From positions 1 through 6,480 of the forward strand of contig JAUVBI010000180.1 of the NCBI GenBank assembly GCA_030591305.1: 6,480 nucleotides of DNA. The letters are read 5' to 3'. This stretch comes from Pseudomonadota bacterium. GTDB taxonomy: Bacteria; Pseudomonadota; Gammaproteobacteria; Pseudomonadales; Halieaceae. A program made the position numbers and the translations under genes. Below are positions 1-4,929 of the stretch, in pieces; the first letter of the stretch is position 1; each line of letters starts with the position of its first letter. Below the pieces are notes generated by a model. That model searched no databases. It was given only the letters and a program-made list of their open reading frames with translations, and had not been told where the DNA came from.

Positions 1-1
1 G

Positions 2-238
2 CTTGGACTAGATGTAGAAACCAAACGATTTCGTGTAAAACATACTGTAGATAATGAAATTTTTAGTGGGAAAATTTCTGAGGAAGCCCTCGGAGACGTA
101 CAGCACTCTGAAATTAATGGCCACTACAAGGTGACCCTAAAAAAAGTTATAGAAACCAACTCATCTTCAGGTGACGAATATACTAAATGGATTCTAACTA
201 GGCTGGAAGAATCGCGAATTGTGGATGATGGAAAATAG
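2..238 (+). CDS. C-terminal fragment of an unidentified protein (5' end outside window)
   Basis: An open frame runs from the window edge to a TAG at 236-238 and encodes 78 residues ending in IVDDGK. The other two forward frames are interrupted. The residue mix is soluble and charged (FSGKISEEALGDVQ, then HYKVTLKKVIETNSSSGDEY, then TKWILTRLEES), and no membrane segment or known motif is seen. The alternating hydrophobic pattern would suit a small beta-rich C-terminal domain, but this is only an impression. Its base composition is AT-rich, like the integron cassettes and unlike the GC-rich genes right of 4031. It is convergent with the truncated minus-strand frame at 293-382. I do not recognise the family. 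The start and most of the protein lie outside the window. Confidence 0.55.
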   Translation, partial: LGLDVETKRFRVKHTVDNEIFSGKISEEALGDVQHSEINGHYKVTLKKVIETNSSSGDEYTKWILTRLEESRIVDDGK

Positions 239-383
239 CCCCATCTTCGGTGCCTGCCTCGAAGCTCGACCCCATTAGAAGCGATATGAGCTCTACCCGC
301 TCTCGATCATATCCTTGATCTCACGCGATATTTCTGGAATATTGTCATCGAGCACTTTATACAGCTTGTCTGCCAGCCCCCTG
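239..383. other. Left flank of the insertion sequence
   Basis: This stretch separates the plus-strand fragment from the IS. It holds the short minus-strand tail listed separately. It also contains a weak hairpin (CTTCG at 245-249 with CGAAG at 260-264, 10-base loop) with no T run after it. No attC-like R''/R' pair is visible. The bases just outside the IS left end (CCCTG) do not match those outside the right end (AACAC), so no target-site duplication is seen. Confidence 0.5.
293..382 (-). pseudogene. 3' remnant of a minus-strand gene cut by the IS
   Basis: Reading leftward from the IS edge, an open frame of 29 codons ends in TAG (293-295 on the plus strand). The peptide contains GLADKLYKVLDDNIPEIS followed by REIKDMIESG. 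It has no start codon of its own, and a stop lies a few codons upstream inside the IS. This is what the tail of an interrupted gene looks like. It has the same orientation as the cassette genes on the other side of the IS, so it could be the end of the interrupted cassette-2 gene with the middle deleted, or the end of a different gene. The amphipathic, helix-like composition suits a C-terminal helix. The link to cassette 2 is inference, and the frame is short enough that chance cannot be excluded. Confidence 0.4.
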
Positions 384-401
384 TGTCAGGATAGTTGTCG
401 C
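384..401 (+). repeat. Left terminal inverted repeat of the IS
   Basis: TGTCAGGATAGTTGTCGC matches the reverse complement of 2034-2051 at 15 of 18 positions, with mismatches at positions 6, 7 and 9. It begins with the TG dinucleotide usual for IS3-family tips. Confidence 0.85.
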
Positions 402-450
402 TTCATTTTTTCACCAAGCAATATGACAGGGGGCGGCAAGTGAAAGAGAA

Positions 451-948
451 ATGCCAAAGTACAATGAAGAATTCAAAGAGCAGACAGTACGCAAGATGAT
501 GCCACCCAATGCAATGTCAGTTGCCCAGGTCAGTCGCGATACGGGCGTTTCGGACGTAACCCTATATAATTGGCGAAATCAATTTCGTCATGAGGGAAAG
601 TCTGTGCCTGCTGATCCATCCAACCCCGAAAACTGGAGCGGGGAAAATAAATTGGCTGTGGTTATTGAGACTGCGGCTCTAAATGAAGAGCAACTGGCAG
701 AATACTGCCGCCAAAAGGGACTCTATGCCGAGCAAATTGCCCGCTGGCGAGAAGCCGCTGCCGCCGGAGCCGAGACACAACGCCCACTGTCAACCGCTGA
801 ACGTCGAGAGCTCCAGCAGGAACGAAAGAAGACCCGCAAGCTGGCAAAAGAGCTCAGACGAAAAGATAGAGCCCTGGCCGAAACAGCAGCCTTGTTGGTT
901 CTCCAAAAAAAAGCCCAGGAAATCTGGGGGGACGAAGAGGACGATTAA
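451..948 (+). CDS. IS3-family transposase OrfA (DNA-binding subunit)
   Basis: This 165-residue protein is predicted to bind the IS ends and to supply the N-terminal part of the OrfAB transposase. Residues about 5-50 form a helix-turn-helix typical of IS3/IS911 OrfA (YNEEFKEQTVRKMM, then VAQVSRDTGVSDVTLYNWR). Residues about 61-106 form a second helical unit (LNEEQLAEYCRQKGLYAEQI, then RWREAAAAG). It occurs in a subset of IS3-type OrfA proteins and makes this one longer than the usual 90-110 residues. Residues about 117-155 are strongly charged and coiled-coil-like (RRELQQERKKTRKLAKELRR). The ATG at 451 follows a weak purine-rich AAAGAGAA. Stop TAA is at 946-948, two bases before the orfB GTG. 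The codons at 904-912 (CAA AAA AAA) are the likely -1 slip site. Confidence 0.9.
   Translation: MPKYNEEFKEQTVRKMMPPNAMSVAQVSRDTGVSDVTLYNWRNQFRHEGKSVPADPSNPENWSGENKLAVVIETAALNEEQLAEYCRQKGLYAEQIARWREAAAAGAETQRPLSTAERRELQQERKKTRKLAKELRRKDRALAETAALLVLQKKAQEIWGDEEDD
905..912 (+). promoter_or_regulatory. Probable programmed -1 frameshift site (A8) joining orfA and orfB
   Basis: Eight A residues are read in the orfA frame as CAA AAA AAA GCC, giving the classic A_AAA_AAA heptamer. A -1 slip continues as AGC CCA GGA AAT CTG and runs with no stop straight into the orfB frame. The predicted OrfAB fusion is about 524 residues. IS3-family elements are known to use this mechanism to make active transposase. 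The slippage itself is inferred. Confidence 0.75.
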
Positions 949-950
949 TT

Positions 951-2024
951 GTGCCCAGGGATCGTAAAATCGCTATTGGCCTGATTGATGAGGCCGTCAC
1001 CGCCGGGGCCAGGTGCGCCAGGGCGTGTGTGGTGCTGGAGATCAATGTGCGGACATTACAGCGTTGGAAAAAGACCTTGCGGGAATCAGCCGACCTAGCA
1101 GATCAGCGCAAAGTCTCGGCAGCGAACCGTACACCAGCCAACAAGCTCAGTGATGAAGAGCGAGAGGTGATTCTCACACTGTGTAACCAGGCTGAGTATA
1201 AAAGCTTACCGCCGTCCCAGATTGTGCCACGCCTGGCGGATACAGGTGAGTATATTGCCTCAGAGTCGAGCTTCTACCGGGTGTTACGAGATGCCAGCCA
1301 GGTGCACCGGCGGGGACGCAGCAATCCCCCGCGCACCGTGCCCAAGCCTGAGGGCTTCAAGGCTACAGGACCAAACCAGCTGTGGAGTTGGGACATCACT
1401 TATTTAGCGTCCAGTATTCGAGGTTCTTTCTATCGCTTGTACCTGGTGTTGGACATATTCACCCGTAAGATTGTCGGCTGGGAAGTCCACGAGAATGAGT
1501 CGGCAGAGCACGCCAGTCTTATGATCCGCAAGGCCTGCCTGATGGAAGGCATTCACTGGGATGGGTTGGTGTTGCATGCTGATAATGGTGGCCCAATGAA
1601 AGGCGCAACCATGCTGGCTACGCTACAGAAGCTCGGTATTGTGCCGTCCTTCAGTCGGCCCTCGGTGAGCGACGACAACCCGTATTCAGAGAGTATGTTC
1701 CGCACACTCAAATATACGCCCGCTTATCCGAGCAAGCCGTTCGAGAGTATCGAGGCTGCCCGCCAGTGGGTTCATCACTTTGTACAGTGGTACAACGATG
1801 AGCATCGTCACAGCGCTATTCGCTATGTGACGCCAAACCAGCGCCATCGCGGTGAAGACAGTGATCTGCTTGAGCAGCGAAAAGTAGTCTATGAAAGGGC
1901 CCGCCAGGAAAACCCACAACGCTGGTCTGGCGAGACAAGAAACTGGAATCTGGTGGAAGAAGTCTGGCTAAATCCACCCAAAGAACATCAGGCGGAAAAA
2001 GAGCAGGAATCTAAAGCCGCATGA
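951..2024 (+). CDS. IS3-family transposase OrfB (DDE catalytic subunit)
   Basis: This 357-residue frame carries the catalytic core that cuts and joins IS ends. Residues about 8-45 resemble a helix-turn-helix (IGLIDEAVTAGARCARACVV, then RTLQRWKK). The retroviral-integrase-like core starts near residue 144. The catalytic triad reads D148 (LWSWDITY), D211 (HADNGG) and E248 (PYSESMFRTLK), with the D(35)E spacing expected for IS3 members. The C-terminal part has the usual WYNDEHRHSAI and VTPNQRH motifs. The GTG at 951 follows the orfA stop by two bases, so separate translation by coupling is possible. The open frame also extends upstream to the A8 slip site, and the fused product is probably the active transposase. 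The stop at 2022-2024 lies 27 bp inside the right IS end. The gene appears intact. Confidence 0.92.
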   Translation: MPRDRKIAIGLIDEAVTAGARCARACVVLEINVRTLQRWKKTLRESADLADQRKVSAANRTPANKLSDEEREVILTLCNQAEYKSLPPSQIVPRLADTGEYIASESSFYRVLRDASQVHRRGRSNPPRTVPKPEGFKATGPNQLWSWDITYLASSIRGSFYRLYLVLDIFTRKIVGWEVHENESAEHASLMIRKACLMEGIHWDGLVLHADNGGPMKGATMLATLQKLGIVPSFSRPSVSDDNPYSESMFRTLKYTPAYPSKPFESIEAARQWVHHFVQWYNDEHRHSAIRYVTPNQRHRGEDSDLLEQRKVVYERARQENPQRWSGETRNWNLVEEVWLNPPKEHQAEKEQESKAA

Positions 2025-2033
2025 TCAATGGAC

Positions 2034-2051
2034 GCGACAACTTTGTTGACA
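2034..2051 (-). repeat. Right terminal inverted repeat of the IS
   Basis: Reverse-complemented, this reads TGTCAACAAAGTTGTCGC, the partner of the left repeat at 384-401. It marks the boundary with the interrupted cassette-2 gene, whose frame runs about 14 further codons into the IS before stopping. Confidence 0.85.
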
Positions 2052-2379
2052 AACACCGTACCCACCCACTACGACTAAGAATTTTTATCACTTTAAATCT
2101 TGCGTCATCATCTATAAAAAGTATCTTCGTACTATTTTTATAGTCATCTAAACTCATTTTCTTTTTTTTAGGGGCTTCTTTCTCCTTTAGGTCTGAGCTA
2201 GAAGAAACAGGGTTAGATATATTTATTTCAATATTACTCGTATTTTCGTTATTTTGGCCAACTGGAGTAATAGCCTGAGAATTACTACTGAAATATTTCC
2301 ATAAACCTACCAGCGCTCCTATAACAGCTATGCCAGTTCCACTAAAAAACCATTCTTTATTATTTATTAGCCAATCCAT
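2052..2379 (-). pseudogene. Integron cassette 2 gene, truncated by the IS: membrane-anchored, receiver-like protein
   Basis: About 109 native codons remain, starting at the ATG (2377-2379) behind a good TAGGA ribosome site 7 bases upstream. The frame continues into the IS and ends at 2011 with foreign residues. Residues about 12-30 form one membrane segment (SGTGIAVIGALVGLW). Next comes a polar Asn/Ser-rich linker (about 31-68), a lysine cluster KKKK (71-74), and then DDYKNSTKILFIDDDARF with KVIKILSRSGW (about 78-106). The ILFIDDD stretch resembles the first strand and acidic pocket of a response-regulator receiver domain, which would place a receiver-like domain in the cytoplasm. The rest of that domain, including the phospho-acceptor position, is missing. 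It lies just downstream of attC1 in cassette orientation, so it is the second cassette. Function is not established. Confidence 0.65.
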
Positions 2380-2415
2380 AATTATCCTATAATGTTTATT
2401 ATGACTACTAAATTA

Positions 2416-2495
2416 GCCTAACGCCTAAATAAGGGGCGCGCGGCTTTTTGCGCGTCCCAGTGAGCATAGCGAACGGCTTGATTTTCTTGTTATGT
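2416..2495 (-). other. attC recombination site of cassette 1 (80 bp)
   Basis: In cassette orientation the site opens with R'' ACATAAC (2495-2489) and closes with R' GTTAGGC (2422-2416), which fits the GTTRRRY consensus. The outer arms pair imperfectly (ACATAACAAGAAAATCAAG against the complement of CCTTATTTAGGCGTTAGGC). A strong inner hairpin pairs GGGACGCGC with GCGCGCCCC around an A-rich loop. The TTCGCTATGCTCACTGGGAC core resembles attC sites of environmental gammaproteobacterial integrons. Its R'' is the exact complement of GTTATGT at the front of the same cassette, as expected for a circular cassette. Recombination occurs between G and TT in R'. Confidence 0.9.
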
Positions 2496-2498
2496 GTT

Positions 2499-2786
2499 TC
2501 ACTGCGAAATACCCACAGCGTAGGTGAATGCTACCCATTTTTGAGCAATTAGCTTACCTGCTGGCCCAGCTATAAACGACCAGCCATGCCCACGAATCTC
2601 AGTTTTTACTAAATCATGAATTGCTGAAACATTTTGGTTCTTGTGCAAAAGAGAATACATTTGTGCTGCTGCGGCTAAATGCTTTGTAAGAATCGGCCGA
2701 TCATTAACATTGCCATCATTGGCTAGTGCCTCTGACATAACAGTTACATATTCAGTTAATTTATCTAACACTTCATCCATGATCAT
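2499..2786 (-). CDS. Cassette 1 protein, unknown function (95 aa)
   Basis: This is the only gene of cassette 1. It encodes a small soluble protein with no signal peptide or membrane segment. The first 60 residues look helical (LDKLTEYVTVMSEALANDG, then RPILTKHLAAAAQMYSLLHK). The second half holds a distinctive VKTEIRGHGWSFIAGPAG stretch (about 60-77) and ends IAQKWVAFTYAVGISQ. The HGWS/GPAG segment is the likely conserved signature, but I cannot assign a family or activity. Two in-frame ATGs exist (2786 and 2780). Neither has a Shine-Dalgarno sequence, because the cassette supplies only 10 bases before the first. Translation may depend on coupling to a three-codon frame (MCK) whose TGA overlaps the first ATG. 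Transcription would come from a promoter in the attI region. The stop is TGA at 2499-2501. Confidence 0.75.
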   Translation of the reverse strand: MIMDEVLDKLTEYVTVMSEALANDGNVNDRPILTKHLAAAAQMYSLLHKNQNVSAIHDLVKTEIRGHGWSFIAGPAGKLIAQKWVAFTYAVGISQ

Positions 2787-2794
2787 TTACACAT
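2783..2794 (-). promoter_or_regulatory. Possible translational-coupling mini-ORF (MCK) overlapping the cassette gene start
   Basis: On the minus strand ATG TGT AAA TGA overlaps the cassette-1 ATG in an ATGA arrangement. Its ATG lies inside the cassette's core bases TTATGT. Short frames such as ORF-11 of class 1 attI1 are known to boost translation of cassette genes that lack ribosome sites. A similar role here is inference, and the frame has no clear ribosome site of its own. Confidence 0.25.
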
Positions 2795-2808
2795 AACAGT
2801 GTTAATAA

Positions 2809-2833
2809 GCGGAACCCATTTTCCACGTATTAT
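2809..2833 (+). repeat. attI direct repeat A
   Basis: GCGGAACCCATTTTCCACGTATTAT is the full unit (25 bases here; key parts GCGGAA, TTCCACGTATTAT). It aligns with repeat B with one extra base and a few substitutions. It contains GGAA and TTCC as inverted half-sites six bases apart. Confidence 0.6.
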
Positions 2834-2834
2834 A
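2829..2834 (-). promoter_or_regulatory. Possible -10 box of a leftward cassette promoter (Pc-like)
   Basis: The minus strand reads a perfect TATAAT, placing a start site near 2822 and a leader of about 35 bases before the cassette-1 ATG. The -35 position at 17-base spacing reads GAATTG, a poor match. The location inside attI suits a cassette promoter. Activity is unproven. Confidence 0.3.
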
Positions 2835-2843
2835 TAGATATAG

Positions 2844-2867
2844 GCGGAATGCAATTCCATGTATTAT
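2844..2867 (+). repeat. attI direct repeat B
   Basis: This is the second copy of the attI repeat. It includes GGAATGCAATTCC (2846-2858), a perfect dyad of GGAAT and ATTCC around GCA. It ends GTATTAT like repeat A, 35 bases from start to start. Confidence 0.6.
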
Positions 2868-2901
2868 GATATTAACATGCAAACATGGGTGGTTTATAGT
2901 T

Positions 2902-3912
2902 ATGCGCTTTCCCCCAAACGAACCACAGCAGCCACTTTTCCGCCCTCAGTCCAGGAAACTTCTCGCCCAGGTGGCAGAAGTCATGCGTTACTACCATTAC
3001 AGCAAACGCTCTGAAGAGTCTTATGTCCGCTGGATTAAGCAGTTTATTTTATTCAACGACAAGCGCCACCCGTCCGAGATGGGCAAAGCTGAAATTGAAC
3101 ACTTTTTAAGTCATTTAGCCATCAACAAAAATGTTGCGGCTGCCACACAATCTCAGGCGTTAAACGCTATCGTTTTTTTGTATAAAAAAGTGTTGGACTT
3201 GCCTGTTGTCGACGATTTGGCACCTTTACGGTCAAAAAAATCTGTGCGCTTACCGGTTGTTCTCTCTATGGATGAGATGTCCTTGTTGTTGTCACAAATG
3301 TCAGGCACTAACCTGCTGATGGCCCGTTTAATGTACGGGGGCGGGCTGCGATTGATGGAGTTGGTCAGACTTCGTGTGAAGGATATTGATTTTGCTAATG
3401 GCTATATTGTGGTGCGTGATGATAAGGGAGGTAACGACAGAACCACTCTACTTGGAGAATCTATCACCGGTGATTTAAAAACGCATTTAGTCAAGGTCAG
3501 GCAGTTTTATGACCAGGATGTATTAGATGGCCATGCCAATGTCTACTTACCTCATGCATTGGCGAGGAAATACCCCAAGGCACCTGCCTCCTGGGACTGG
3601 CAATATGCTTTTCCGGCACAGAAGTTATCGAAAGACCCACGCAGTGACACTATTCGACGCCATCATGTGAATGAATCAAATTTCCAAAAAGCTATTCGTG
3701 CCGCAAAAAATAAGGCGAATATTGCCAAGCCGGCCACTCCACATACTTTGCGGCACTCCTTTGCTACCCATCTTTTAGAAGCAGGCACGAATATTCGCGT
3801 AGTACAAAAATTATTGGGTCATAAAGATGTAAAAACGACTGAGATTTACACCCATGTTTTGCAGCAGCAATTACATAATGTTGTCAGCCCTTTAGAGCGG
3901 CTGAACCAATAA
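2902..3912 (+). CDS. intI: Integron integrase IntI (tyrosine recombinase)
   Basis: IntI catalyses attI x attC and attC x attC recombination and so captures and shuffles cassettes. From the ATG at 2902 it has 336 residues, close to IntI1 (337). The N-terminal core-binding domain (about 19-105) has YYHYSKRSEESYVRWIKQF. The catalytic residues are R150 (GGLRLMELVRLRVKD), H281 and R284 (TPHTLRHSFATHLLEAG), H307 (LLGHKDVKTTEIYTH) and Y316, all offset by +4 from IntI1. The integron-specific insert is clear at about 222-256 (KYPKAPASWDWQYAFPAQKL, then DPRSDTIRRHHVNE) and separates IntI from XerC/D. An upstream in-frame ATG at 2866 would add 12 residues but lies in attI repeat B with no ribosome site. 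The ATG at 2902 follows GGGTGG, so I prefer it. The gene appears intact and is divergent from the cassettes. No CTGT-N8-ACAG LexA box was found upstream. Confidence 0.95.
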   Translation: MRFPPNEPQQPLFRPQSRKLLAQVAEVMRYYHYSKRSEESYVRWIKQFILFNDKRHPSEMGKAEIEHFLSHLAINKNVAAATQSQALNAIVFLYKKVLDLPVVDDLAPLRSKKSVRLPVVLSMDEMSLLLSQMSGTNLLMARLMYGGGLRLMELVRLRVKDIDFANGYIVVRDDKGGNDRTTLLGESITGDLKTHLVKVRQFYDQDVLDGHANVYLPHALARKYPKAPASWDWQYAFPAQKLSKDPRSDTIRRHHVNESNFQKAIRAAKNKANIAKPATPHTLRHSFATHLLEAGTNIRVVQKLLGHKDVKTTEIYTHVLQQQLHNVVSPLERLNQ

Positions 3913-4030
3913 CGATTTTGGTGTTAGGCGGCGCTCCACACGCGGCTTGCCTGTACTATGGGGGGGTCTGTATGCTGCCCCCTCAAATTCTGCTGCCGAA
4001 ATTGCCAGCTTTCGCTACCAAGGAGCATTC
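3913..4030. other. Spacer between intI and the lyase gene
   Basis: This 118-bp spacer marks a change from AT-rich integron to GC-rich backbone. It holds a GTTAGGC heptamer at 3923-3929, and a G5/C5 hairpin (3962-3966 with 3978-3982, 11-base loop) that lacks a T run, so it is not a convincing terminator. A strong ribosome site AAGGAG at 4020-4025 belongs to the next gene. No clear promoter was identified. Confidence 0.5.
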
Positions 4031-4903
4031 ATGACCATCAGGCCTCGCCGTTCCCTACTTTATATGCCCGGCTCTAATGCGCGCACCCTGGAAAAGGCCA
4101 GGTCGCTGCCTGCCGATGGCCTGATACTCGACCTGGAAGATGCGGTGGCGCCTGATGCAAAAGTACTTGCGCGGGAGCAAATTCTTGCAGCCCTGGCCGA
4201 GGGTGGTTACGGGCATCGCGAGCTGTTGGTGCGCATCAATGCACTGTCCACCCCCTGGGGGGCGGATGACTTGCGAGCGATAGCTGCCGCCAGCGTCCCG
4301 CCCCACGCGATACTGGTTCCCAAGGTGTCTACTGCTGCGGATGTGCTCGAAGCGATTACGACATTTGAGGCCGCAGGCGGCGCCGAGAGTGTTGAGTTCT
4401 GGCTCATGATCGAAACGCCCCTGTGTATCCTCAATATCAAGGAAGTTACCGGCGCCCACCCACGTCTGAAAGGAATTGTGATGGGGACTTCAGATCTGTC
4501 CAAGGATACCCGGGTCCGCCACACCCCTGACCGGCTCGGATTTATGGCCGCTCTCAACCTCAGTGTCTACGCTGCCCGCGCCCATGGTCTGGATGTGATT
4601 GATGGTGTCCATCTGGATCTGAATGACGATGCCGGTTTGCAGGCTGCCTGCGTACAGGGCAAGGAACTCGGTTTTGATGGCAAGAGCCTGATCCACCCGA
4701 AGCAGCTTGCAGCGACCAATGTGGCGTTTTCGCCCGATGAAGCCGAGTTGTCCCAGGCCCGTGCGATCATCGAATGTTGGCGGCAGGCCGAGGCCGAGGG
4801 CAAAGGAGTGGTTGTACTCAACGGCCGCCTGGTGGAAGGCCTGCACGTGGAGGAGGCGAAGCGCCTGCTGGAACTCGGGGAGGCTATTGCGGCTATTGGC
4901 TGA
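4031..4903 (+). CDS. HpcH/HpaI aldolase / citrate lyase beta-subunit family CoA-ester lyase
   Basis: This 290-residue cytoplasmic TIM-barrel enzyme is predicted to cleave or hydrolyse a CoA ester such as malyl-CoA, methylmalyl-CoA or citramalyl-CoA, using Mg2+. Family signatures in order are RRSLLYMPGSN (6-16), DGLILDLEDAVAPDAK (29-44), LVRIN with R68, AILVPKVSTAADV (93-105), LMIETP with E128, GTSDLSKDTR with D155, and GFDGKSLIHPKQ (214-225). E128 and D155 are the expected metal ligands, and R68 the conserved CoA-ester-binding Arg. The start is the ATG at 4031, five bases after AAGGAG. A longer frame from a TTG at 3947 has no ribosome site, and its extra 28 residues precede the conserved N-terminus. 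It stands alone with no citD/citF neighbours, so a stand-alone lyase or thioesterase is more likely than a citrate lyase subunit. Exact substrate is unknown. It converges with the next gene at 26 bp. Confidence 0.88.
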   Translation: MTIRPRRSLLYMPGSNARTLEKARSLPADGLILDLEDAVAPDAKVLAREQILAALAEGGYGHRELLVRINALSTPWGADDLRAIAAASVPPHAILVPKVSTAADVLEAITTFEAAGGAESVEFWLMIETPLCILNIKEVTGAHPRLKGIVMGTSDLSKDTRVRHTPDRLGFMAALNLSVYAARAHGLDVIDGVHLDLNDDAGLQAACVQGKELGFDGKSLIHPKQLAATNVAFSPDEAELSQARAIIECWRQAEAEGKGVVVLNGRLVEGLHVEEAKRLLELGEAIAAIG

Positions 4904-4929
4904 ACGTCCTGCAGTGCTCCGTTGGCATG

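Larger units (their letters stand above)
384..2051 (+). mobile_element. IS3-family insertion sequence, about 1668 bp
   Basis: The element is bounded by imperfect terminal inverted repeats starting TGTCA. The left end is TGTCAGGATAGTTGTCGC and the right end, reversed, is TGTCAACAAAGTTGTCGC, with 15 of 18 positions identical. Inside are the two transposase frames typical of IS3: orfA with helix-turn-helix and leucine-zipper-like regions, and orfB with the DDE integrase core. An A8 run near the end of orfA provides a frameshift site. IS3 elements normally make a 3-5 bp target duplication, but none is visible here. Both transposase frames appear intact, so the element could still be active. It interrupts the second integron cassette. 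Confidence 0.9.
2422..2796 (-). mobile_element. Integron gene cassette 1 (375 bp, complete)
   Basis: The cassette runs from TTATGT next to attI (minus strand, 2796) to the G of the attC R' box (2422). It contains a single 95-codon gene filling nearly all of it, then attC starting 3 bases after the stop codon. The match between its leading bases and its own R'' box fixes both ends. Being next to attI, it should be the last one inserted. Confidence 0.88.
2797..2867 (-). other. Candidate attI site with two direct repeats
   Basis: This stretch lies between the crossover G of the first cassette junction (2797) and the intI 5' region, where attI must be. It contains two imperfect direct repeats, GCGGAACCCATTTTCC... 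at 2809-2833 and GCGGAATGCAATTCC... at 2844-2867, both ending GTATTAT. Direct repeats bound by the integrase (DR1/DR2) are known in attI1, so these may be integrase-binding sites. The location is well supported. The outer limit of the site is a guess. Confidence 0.65.

Noticed and set aside
245..264. CTTCG...CGAAG hairpin left of the IS
   Set aside because: The stem is five base pairs with a 10-base loop, has no T tract, and does not fit attC architecture.
1686..1919. Minus-strand frame within orfB resembling a membrane protein
   Set aside because: It lies wholly inside the conserved catalytic core of the transposase, and its hydrophobic look comes from antisense reading.
2011..2051. End of the cassette-2 frame (LSTKLSRPLIMRL)
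   Set aside because: These residues are encoded by the IS right end and are not native to the cassette gene.
2866..2901. Upstream ATG for IntI adding 12 residues
   Set aside because: It overlaps attI repeat B and lacks a ribosome site. The shorter form matches the usual IntI length.
3923..3929. GTTAGGC, identical to the R' box of attC1, 10 bases after the intI stop
   Set aside because: No matching R'' box or hairpin core lies within attC distance on either side. A lone heptamer is most simply chance.
3960..3983. G-run/C-run hairpin after intI
   Set aside because: Only about five G-C pairs with an 11-base loop and no T run follow it, so I do not call a terminator.
3947..4030. 28-residue N-terminal extension of the lyase from a TTG
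   Set aside because: It has no ribosome site and no family similarity, whereas ATG 4031 has AAGGAG at ideal spacing and starts at the conserved domain.
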